DNA from: a bacterium HR20
GTDB taxonomy: Bacteria; Bacteroidota; Ignavibacteria; Kapaibacteriales; NICIL-2
NCBI GenBank assembly: GCA_002898675.1
Contig: BEHW01000113.1
Span: forward strand, 1-6,044
Reading direction: 5' to 3'
DNA length: 6,044 nucleotides
Notes under the pieces: generated by a model
Databases searched by the model: none
Told to the model about the DNA's origin: nothing
The model's input: only the letters and a program-made list of their open reading frames with translations
Made by a program: the position numbers and the translations under genes
Shown here: in pieces, positions 1-4,785 of the stretch
Position numbering within the stretch: position 1 is the stretch's first letter
Layout: each line of letters begins with the position of its first letter

Positions 1-598
1 AGACATTCTCGCCGCTGCCTTCGCTCAAATTTCCGTGCTCGTCGAGCGTGAGCCCCTCGGCGTACCCATGGCGGACAGCCTCGATCTTGACAAGCTGCGA
101 GTTGAGGTAGTTCGCTGCTGCTTTCGCCATCGCTGGGAGTGCGTTGTTCGACGGGCGCGTCCACGAGGAGACGCAGATATCCACTCCACGTTCTGCAGAA
201 TCCTCGCCCAAATAACGCCCCCACTGCCAGGCAGCAATTGCCACCTCAACCGGACAGTTGAGCGGCAGGACGCCCATTTCGCCGTAGCCGCGGAAGACAA
301 GCGGACGAATGTAGCAGGCGCCAAGACGGTTCCGCCGGAGCAACTCGAGCGTGGCATGCTCAAGTTCCTCGAGTGTGTAGGGAAGTTCGACCGCGTACAT
401 CTTGCAGGAATCCTGCAGTCGCCGCAAATGGTCCTGCAACCGAAACACTGCAATGCCACGCTTTGTCGCATAAGCACGAATCCCCTCGAACCAGCTGGAA
501 GCGTAGTGCAGTGCGTGCGAGAGCACGTGGACGTGCGCTTTTTCCCATGGCACAAAGCGGCCGTTCATCCAGATCGTGCGCGTCTTTGGAATTGGCAT
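1..598 (-). CDS. ilvE: Branched-chain amino acid aminotransferase IlvE (N-terminal 199 residues; gene continues past the left edge)
   Basis: PLP-dependent fold-type IV transaminase that interconverts Leu, Ile and Val with their 2-oxo acids using glutamate/2-oxoglutarate in the cytoplasm. Reading the minus strand from ATG at 598-596 gives an uninterrupted frame to the edge, starting MPIPKTRTIWMNGRFVPWE. Visible family landmarks are HALHYASSWFEGIRAY (28-43), the RPLVFRGYGEMGV block (98-110), and the Schiff-base lysine K159 in AMAKAAANYL. The LSEGSGENV segment (191-199) carries the conserved Glu that contacts the PLP ring nitrogen. The family is about 300 residues long, so roughly one third is missing only because the window ends. 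A GGAG lies 9 nt upstream of the ATG. It starts 36 bp after the gatB stop with no promoter visible between, so it is probably co-transcribed with gatB. D-amino acid transaminases and aminodeoxychorismate lyases share the fold, but the overall match is to IlvE. Confidence 0.95.
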   Translation of the reverse strand, partial: MPIPKTRTIWMNGRFVPWEKAHVHVLSHALHYASSWFEGIRAYATKRGIAVFRLQDHLRRLQDSCKMYAVELPYTLEELEHATLELLRRNRLGACYIRPLVFRGYGEMGVLPLNCPVEVAIAAWQWGRYLGEDSAERGVDICVSSWTRPSNNALPAMAKAAANYLNSQLVKIEAVRHGYAEGLTLDEHGNLSEGSGENV

Positions 599-634
599 GC
601 GTAGGCGCTCCAGAGGGGTGAAACAAGCTCCGTC

Positions 635-2116
635 CTACCGGGCAAGAGCATCCGAGTGTCCGAGCCGCTCCAGAAGGAGCGTCCGGACAAGCTCGGGGTT
701 GGCTTTGCCCTGCGAGTACTTCATCACTTGACCGACGAGGAACCCGAGCACCGCTACTTTACCTGCGCGGTACTTCTCGATGGTGTCGGGGTTTTCGCTC
801 AGTGCACGCTCGACGAGCTGTTCGAGGTATCCTGCGTCGGAGACTTGCACCATCCCTCGCTCAGCAACGAGCGCCGACGGCCGCGCAGGCGAACTCAACA
901 GCTCGGCGAAGAGCTCTTTTGCTATGCGGCTGGAGATGGTGCGTTGCGCTTGCAGCTCGACAAGCTCAGCAAGCCGCTCCGGTTCGATGGGGAACGAGCC
1001 GATGTCAATTTTCCGCTCGCCTATGACGCGCAGCACCTCGGTCATGATCCAGTTGCTGACGAGTTTGTAGCGCTCTTGCGATGGCTCGCTGAGTGCTCCA
1101 CAGGCGCGTTCGAAGTAGTCAGCCAGGGAGCGTTCGGCAATGAGAATGCCTGCATCGTAGGCGGGAATCCCGTACTGCTCCTGCAAGCGGCGCTTCCGCG
1201 CCAGCGGAAGCTCGGGTAACTCTGCGCGGACGCGCTCGATCCACTCGTCGGTGACCTCGACTGGCACCAAGTCCGGCTCAGGGAAATAACGGTAGTCGTG
1301 GGCGAATTCTTTTGAGCGCATCGGGCGAGTTGATCCGCTCGAGGCATCCCACATCCGCGTTTCTTGTTCGATGGTGCCGCCCTGCGCAAGGACAGCAATT
1401 TGTCGCTCGATTTCGTAGGCAAGCGCGCGCTCGACGTTGCGGAACGAGTTGAGATTTTTCACCTCCGTTTTTGTCCCGAAGCGATCTGAGCCGCGACGCC
1501 GCACGGAGACGTTCGCATCGCAGCGCAAGGAGCCTTCTTCCATGTTGCCATCGCAGATGCCTAGGTACATGAGCAGTTGCCGAATCGCCTGTAGGTAGAG
1601 CACTGCTTCGCCAGGGGAACGGATGTCTGGCTCCGAAACAATTTCGATGAGCGGCACCCCGCAGCGATTGAGGTCAATGAGTGTATCAACGTCGAGATCG
1701 TGGATGGACTTGCCGGCGTCTTCCTCCATGTGGATCCGCGTGATACCGATCCGCTTGGTCGTTCCGTCCTCGAGCTCGATTTCGACAGAACCGCCGTAGC
1801 AAATTGGATCCTCGTACTGCGAAATCTGGTAGCCTTTCGGCAAATCGGGGTAGAAGTAGTTCTTCCGCGCAAAGCGTGAGCGCGGTCGGATGGTGCAGCC
1901 GGTCGCCAGTCCCATGCGGAGCGTGAACTCCACGACCTGCCGATTGAGGACAGGCAATGCACCGGGATGCCCAAGGCAGACCGGGCACACGTTGGTGTTC
2001 GGTGCAGCGCCGTATTGCGTCGAACATCGGCAGAATGCTTTCGTTGCCGTCAAGAGCTGGGCGTGCACCTCCAGCCCAATGACCGCTTCGTAGTCACCAG
2101 TATGCACGCTCTGCAT
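635..2116 (-). CDS. gatB: Asp-tRNA(Asn)/Glu-tRNA(Gln) amidotransferase subunit B (GatB)
   Basis: GatB is the subunit of the GatCAB complex that binds misacylated tRNA. It phosphorylates Glu-tRNA(Gln) or Asp-tRNA(Asn) with ATP so that ammonia made by GatA can amidate it. The 493-residue length is near the family norm (about 475-500). Motifs in order: IGLEVHAQL (13-21); the Cys29/Cys31 and Cys44/Cys47 pairs of the zinc knuckle described for GatB structures; FARKNYFYPDLPKGYQISQY (82-101); HMEEDAGK (129-136); the family signature DLNRCGVPLIEI (148-159); GNMEEGSLRCDANVSVR (190-206) and TEVKNLNSF (217-225). The C-terminal part (about 330-493) is the helical and YqeY-like tail domain that contacts the tRNA elbow. 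The ATG at 2116 places the family start (YEAVIGLEVHAQL) nine residues in, as usual. No strong Shine-Dalgarno is visible; the upstream sequence has only CCGGA. gatA and gatC are not in the window, which is common because these genes are often scattered. Confidence 0.98.
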   Translation of the reverse strand: MQSVHTGDYEAVIGLEVHAQLLTATKAFCRCSTQYGAAPNTNVCPVCLGHPGALPVLNRQVVEFTLRMGLATGCTIRPRSRFARKNYFYPDLPKGYQISQYEDPICYGGSVEIELEDGTTKRIGITRIHMEEDAGKSIHDLDVDTLIDLNRCGVPLIEIVSEPDIRSPGEAVLYLQAIRQLLMYLGICDGNMEEGSLRCDANVSVRRRGSDRFGTKTEVKNLNSFRNVERALAYEIERQIAVLAQGGTIEQETRMWDASSGSTRPMRSKEFAHDYRYFPEPDLVPVEVTDEWIERVRAELPELPLARKRRLQEQYGIPAYDAGILIAERSLADYFERACGALSEPSQERYKLVSNWIMTEVLRVIGERKIDIGSFPIEPERLAELVELQAQRTISSRIAKELFAELLSSPARPSALVAERGMVQVSDAGYLEQLVERALSENPDTIEKYRAGKVAVLGFLVGQVMKYSQGKANPELVRTLLLERLGHSDALAR

Positions 2117-2155
2117 TGGCGTCCGGAAACATTGAACTACGCGATTGCACTTTAG

Positions 2156-2172
2156 AGTCGCCCACTGCGACT
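2156..2172 (-). other. Short hairpin in the lipoprotein-gatB gap
   Basis: AGTCGC (2156-2161) and GCGACT (2167-2172) form a perfect 6-bp stem with a 5-nt loop. On the minus strand no U-run follows, so it is not a convincing intrinsic terminator. If the TACTTTTG element at 2186-2179 is a real -7 box, the hairpin would sit at the very 5' end of the gatB transcript and could stabilise it. The function is unproven. Confidence 0.3.
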
Positions 2173-2178
2173 GCTGCG

Positions 2179-2186
2179 CAAAAGTA
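2179..2186 (-). promoter_or_regulatory. Candidate Bacteroidota-type -7 element for gatB
   Basis: The minus strand reads TACTTTTG, an exact match to the TAnnTTTG -7 consensus of Bacteroidota primary sigma-factor promoters. It lies about 63 nt upstream of the gatB ATG, inside the 113-bp gap after the lipoprotein stop. No good -33 TTTG is found at the usual 19-21 nt spacing. The nearest TTG is about 15 nt upstream, so the call rests on the -7 match and its position. Confidence 0.3.
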
Positions 2187-2229
2187 CGAATCGCGTTCTG
2201 CCAACCTGCGTTCTGCGTGCGCTCCGCTG

Positions 2230-2700
2230 CTACTTGAACCGAACGCTGAACTTCCCGTTGGTAACGTTCTGCTCAAGCTTCGATTGGGGATTGATGCCGA
2301 CGAACGAGAACGTACCCTCGGCTTCTGTGCTGGTGAGCTTGCTAAAGGTGATGGTTCCAGAGCCTGCAACGCCAGTAGCACTGTAGATCGTACCACGGTC
2401 GCTGAGCATTGCCACGTGCGGCTGACCTGTGGCAATCTGGACTGTTCCTGGCTGGCTTACTCCTACTACACGAAGCTGAATTTGCACCGCCGCTGAGGCA
2501 TCCATCCCGGCAATTGCGATCACGCCATTCGAAACAGTCGCTTCGATCATGCCTGATGCTGCCGTCCATTGTTGCGATCCGACCATCGCTGACATAGAAT
2601 TGCCTCCATCACCACTCGACGAGGAGGAAGTGCATCCTCCGATGGTCAAGCTCACCAGCACAGCTATGGTAAGCATTCTCACTGCAAATGCTCTTGCCAT
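2230..2700 (-). CDS. Small secreted lipoprotein, DUF6252-like
   Basis: A 156-residue exported protein of unknown function. Residues 1-22 form a lipoprotein signal peptide: Arg at 3 and 8, a hydrophobic core at 9-20, then lipobox IGGC with the lipidated cysteine at 23. Thr at +2 gives no inner-membrane retention signal, so an outer-membrane location is expected. A low-complexity linker, SSSSSGDGGN (about 25-34), follows. The mature part starts AMVGSQQWTA, and later has GTIYSATG, GSGTITFSKL, GTFSFVG and a closing VTNGKFSVRF. This order of short beta strands (substrate-like XGxxWTA start, YxA, SGTxTI, GTFSF, TNGxF) is the pattern I associate with DUF6252-type lipoproteins of Bacteroidota. I assigned it by eye. 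It lies between the glycosyltransferase gene (49 bp upstream) and gatB, with an apparent promoter of its own. The RBS region is A/T-rich without a clear Shine-Dalgarno, as is common in that phylum. Confidence 0.8.
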   Translation of the reverse strand: MARAFAVRMLTIAVLVSLTIGGCTSSSSSGDGGNSMSAMVGSQQWTAASGMIEATVSNGVIAIAGMDASAAVQIQLRVVGVSQPGTVQIATGQPHVAMLSDRGTIYSATGVAGSGTITFSKLTSTEAEGTFSFVGINPQSKLEQNVTNGKFSVRFK

Positions 2701-2735
2701 TGGATTAGAAAGTTATGGTAAGACAATGTGCAGAA

Positions 2736-2743
2736 CAAATATA
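2736..2743 (-). promoter_or_regulatory. Candidate Bacteroidota-type -7 element for the lipoprotein gene
   Basis: The minus strand reads TATATTTG, an exact TAnnTTTG match, in the 49-bp gap between the glycosyltransferase stop (2750) and the lipoprotein ATG (2700). Initiation about 7 nt downstream would give a leader of about 28 nt. The -33 region is weak: GGTG rather than TTTG about 19-20 nt upstream, which falls inside the end of the glycosyltransferase gene. Confidence 0.4.
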
Positions 2744-2749
2744 CGAACG

Positions 2750-3925
2750 CTACCGTTTCGGCACCAGCGGTGCTGCGCACACGAACAGCTCAAGCCACTC
2801 CACCTCGAGCTTGTAGCGGATGTTGAGCACGTGGTAGAGCGAGTACACCAGCGTTACCCATGCCACGATACCGAGCACACCCAGCAGGAGCGGCCGATCC
2901 TGCCGCCAGAGAATTGCCATTCCCCATACCCAAAGAACTGTCAGCAGAACAACAGGCAGGATCCGTACTACCACAAATGCCAGCGACCAGCTCTGCCAAT
3001 AGCGGGGAGGGATTGTCCAGAAGATGAGTGCGTGGACGATGGTCCGTTCCGGCAAGAGCGACCATTTCGTCGCAAGGATGCTCGTTGCCAGCGCGCGTAG
3101 TGCTGGGAGTGCTTGTCGCTCGGGCAATTTCGTCAGCGAATCGAGCGCTCGCTCGACAGAATCGGGCACCGCATAGCGAGGATGGACTGCCATACTGGGC
3201 AGCCAGGAATGGATAAACGTCAACGTGCTCGAATACGACTTGGTGAGCGTTGGCTCCCCGAAAAGCACAGCACCGCGCACAGCCCACGGCAGCACCAAGA
3301 GTGCTGCAGCGAGCGCTGCGGTAGCGAGTTGTTGCCACCTGCGCCACCATCGCAGGCCGAGAATCATCGCCATCGGTACCGCAAGCATCGGTTTCTCGAG
3401 AATGAAGCTGCCGATGATCGCTCCAGCAGCATGCGCAGTCCCGATCGGAGAGCGAGACTCCCGGAAGACGAGCACCCCCCACAGCGCGCTCATTACGACA
3501 ACCCACGTGGTGTTTTCTGCAACGGTAGCGTGGTAGAAATACGTCGGGTGGAGCGCAAAGAGCACGGCGGCGATTGTGCCGAGCGCTGGCCGGGCGATTG
3601 CTCGCCCAAGCTGGAACAGCAGCGCTGGCATTGCAGCGTAGAGAAGATGCTGCATCAGAATCGCCGCCCGAAGCCCGTTTTGCTCGCCGAGCAGCCAGAG
3701 CCAAGCTGCCAAGTAGGTGGGGTAGAGCGGCCCTTTGATGCTGGTCGGTCCGCGCTCGTAGATGGAAAAGCCGTCGCCAGCAGCGATGTGCCGAGCAATG
3801 GCGTAGTCCTCCGCAACGGGGATAGGCGGCTCGGCAATGAGGAGGAACACCACCCGTGCAATTGCGCTGATGGCACAGATTGCCAGGATATGGCGCCAGG
3901 TGAGACGTTCAACCGCCAGCCACAT
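2750..3925 (-). CDS. GT-C type membrane glycosyltransferase (ArnT/PMT_2-like, family 39-like)
   Basis: A polytopic inner-membrane protein of 391 residues from the ATG at 3925. Such enzymes move a sugar from a polyprenyl-phosphate donor onto lipid, glycan or protein on the periplasmic side. The layout fits: a first membrane helix (about 11-30), then a periplasmic loop with acidic ED (39-40) in AEDYAIARHIAAGDGFSIY, where GT-C enzymes keep their metal/catalytic acidic residue. A GPLYPTYLA segment (65-73) matches the usual PxYP motif before the next helix. ALHPTYFYHATVAENTT (124-140) resembles the second conserved loop. Several further hydrophobic helices follow (about 140-155, 165-190, 200-215) and more toward the C terminus, with Arg/Trp-rich loops such as RWWRRW (192-197). 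The frame stays open upstream to 4294, but that 123-residue extension is Cys-rich, has no membrane features, and lies antisense to the PII-like gene, so I reject it. Donor and acceptor cannot be told. No glycan gene cluster is visible here. Confidence 0.85.
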   Translation of the reverse strand: MWLAVERLTWRHILAICAISAIARVVFLLIAEPPIPVAEDYAIARHIAAGDGFSIYERGPTSIKGPLYPTYLAAWLWLLGEQNGLRAAILMQHLLYAAMPALLFQLGRAIARPALGTIAAVLFALHPTYFYHATVAENTTWVVVMSALWGVLVFRESRSPIGTAHAAGAIIGSFILEKPMLAVPMAMILGLRWWRRWQQLATAALAAALLVLPWAVRGAVLFGEPTLTKSYSSTLTFIHSWLPSMAVHPRYAVPDSVERALDSLTKLPERQALPALRALATSILATKWSLLPERTIVHALIFWTIPPRYWQSWSLAFVVVRILPVVLLTVLWVWGMAILWRQDRPLLLGVLGIVAWVTLVYSLYHVLNIRYKLEVEWLELFVCAAPLVPKR

Positions 3926-3937
3926 GGAAACGAAATT

Positions 3938-4189
3938 ATGCAGAGAGCCCCCGTAACCGAACTTCTCCACTTGCACAGAACCACCGGCTACACCCTCGCG
4001 CCGGCATCTGGCTTGAGCTTCGGGCGGGAGCAGGAGCCCGTCCCGCGCCAACGCGTGGAGGTGATCGTCTCGCACGAAGAAGCCGATGCCATCCTGGAGG
4101 AAATCAACCAGCGCGACCTCCACAGCGGCTCGTTCATCCTCTGGACAACAGAGGTCAAAGTGCTCCGCCGGAGCCGCTTTGTGCGGTGA
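3938..4189 (+). CDS. PII-like signalling protein (SbtB/PII-like superfamily), possibly N-terminally truncated
   Basis: An 83-residue protein. Small trimeric PII-like proteins bind nucleotides and regulate partners such as transporters. The core matches in order: TGYTLAPASG (16-25, the GYTV end of helix 1 and strand 2); a short T-loop region (about 26-38); RVEVIVSHEEADAILEEI (39-56, strand 3 and helix 2); SGSFILWTTEVKVLRRSRF (63-81, the final strands, like the AVIAYVxDVEVxRxEKF ending of PII-like proteins). Helix 1 is present (about 1-15), but the first beta strand and the usual start of about 8-10 residues are missing, and neither other plus frame supplies them. The ATG at 3938 has purine-rich GGAAA 7 nt upstream. 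High GC at third positions supports the plus strand as coding. Its start codon is only 12 bp from the divergent glycosyltransferase start, leaving no room for two normal promoters. It may be a degraded relic. No transporter partner is visible nearby. Confidence 0.6.
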   Translation: MQRAPVTELLHLHRTTGYTLAPASGLSFGREQEPVPRQRVEVIVSHEEADAILEEINQRDLHSGSFILWTTEVKVLRRSRFVR

Positions 4190-4339
4190 GATGTAACCTT
4201 TCAGCGCTCCTGCGGCACATTCCATTTGCGGCATGTTTCCTCCGTGGTGCGGGCAGATTCGGGTGCTTGCTGCACTGCCCAGTGGAGGGAACAAAGCACC
4301 CTGCCGCGTCGGGATGTTCCACCAATTCGCGGAGCTTCA
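4190..4339 (+). promoter_or_regulatory. Leader region upstream of the 109-aa secreted protein, with a stem-loop and a short direct repeat
   Basis: This gap has no convincing gene. It contains GGGTGCTT (4261-4268) and AAGCACCC (4294-4301), a perfect 8-bp inverted repeat. Nested inside are CACTG (4273-4277) and CAGTG (4280-4284). An outer GGCA (4252-4255)/TGCC (4302-4305) pairing and a possible GTGG (4244-4247)/CCAC (4319-4322) pairing would extend the structure to about 80 nt. No U-run follows, so it is not an intrinsic terminator for the PII-like gene. TGCGGCA occurs twice, at 4211-4217 and 4227-4233 (16-bp period), and could be an operator. A weak promoter-like TCCATTTG (4221-4228, one mismatch to TAnnTTTG) with TTTC 18 nt upstream would place the stem-loop in the leader of the next gene. 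GGAG at 4331-4334 is that gene's ribosome binding site. I recognise no known riboswitch class. Confidence 0.35.
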
Positions 4340-4669
4340 ATGAACAACGTACTACGCTTGGCTCTGGCGACTGCTGCTACACTTGCGCTGAGCACCACTG
4401 CGTGGGCGACGACCGAAACAATCTACATCTTCGGTGACAGCCCAATAGTCTACCCATGTCCAGGGGGATCATGTGTCACATGTATTCCTCCTTCTAGTAG
4501 AGTGTGCGCTGCCATCGAGAGGGGTGAAGGCAATCCTGCAGCCGGTTACCCCGACAAAGCAACTCTCTACTCTGATGGTGTGCAGACGAGCACGTTCAAC
4601 TGCATTTACCTTGGCCCTGGCCCCAGTGGTGACCCAACGCAGGATGCTGCTCTGATACCAGAGCCGTAG
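4340..4669 (+). CDS. Small secreted cysteine-containing protein of unknown function
   Basis: A 109-residue protein I do not recognise. The N terminus MNNVLRLALATAATLALSTT is a Sec signal peptide with an AWA cleavage site, leaving a mature chain from about Thr24. The mature part has five cysteines (40, 45, 48, 56, 88) in a CPGGSCVTC then C pattern, many Gly/Pro/Ser, and no membrane segment, suggesting a small disulfide-containing or metal-binding extracytoplasmic protein. The end is acidic and Pro-rich (DAALIPEP). GGAG lies 5 nt before the ATG at 4340, which supports this start over the in-frame ATG at 4226, whose extension is compositionally unlike a protein start. A larger exported protein follows on the same strand after 116 bp. 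Small signal-peptide proteins next to large exported proteins occur in Bacteroidota (for example NVEALA peptides beside 6-bladed propeller proteins). The resemblance is organisational only. Confidence 0.7.
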   Translation: MNNVLRLALATAATLALSTTAWATTETIYIFGDSPIVYPCPGGSCVTCIPPSSRVCAAIERGEGNPAAGYPDKATLYSDGVQTSTFNCIYLGPGPSGDPTQDAALIPEP

Positions 4670-4683
4670 GTGCATCAACGCTC

Positions 4684-4726
4684 TGTGGAGGGAGTGTTCT
4701 GTGCATGCCAGATTACTCCCTCCACG
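4684..4726 (+). terminator. 11-bp perfect inverted repeat, candidate terminator or attenuator
   Basis: GTGGAGGGAGT (4685-4695) and ACTCCCTCCAC (4715-4725) are exact reverse complements with a 19-nt loop. A T-G wobble pair (4684/4726) adds one more. The downstream GATTTGTATTTTC is T-rich. It starts 15 bp after the stop of the 109-aa gene, where an intrinsic terminator would be expected. The loop is longer and the U-tract less pure than in a textbook terminator, so partial read-through (attenuation) or an mRNA-processing/stability hairpin between two co-transcribed genes is equally possible. Confidence 0.55.
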
Positions 4727-4785
4727 ATTTGTATTTTCGCTTGCGCGTACTGAACGGCGGTCGGTCTTTTATCGAGGAGCCCGCG

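Noticed and set aside
35..604. Plus-strand and other minus-strand open frames over the ilvE region
   Set aside because: They are out-of-frame shadows. Only the minus frame starting at 598 gives the IlvE motifs.
3113..3937. Plus-strand open frame continuing upstream of the PII-like gene
   Set aside because: It lies antisense to the glycosyltransferase and its sequence is charged low-quality shadow without a domain. The PII-like match begins only near 3938.
3926..4294. A 123-residue N-terminal extension of the glycosyltransferase on the minus strand
   Set aside because: It is rich in Cys and His, has no membrane or domain signature, and is antisense to a plus-strand frame with a clear PII-like match. 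A faint DUF2007-like stretch (FFVRDD) looks like chance.
4244..4323. Small SRP (4.5S) RNA in the leader before the 109-aa gene
   Set aside because: A few words resemble 4.5S RNA, but the conserved GGUCAGG...GGAAGGAAGCAGC apical loop is absent on both strands.
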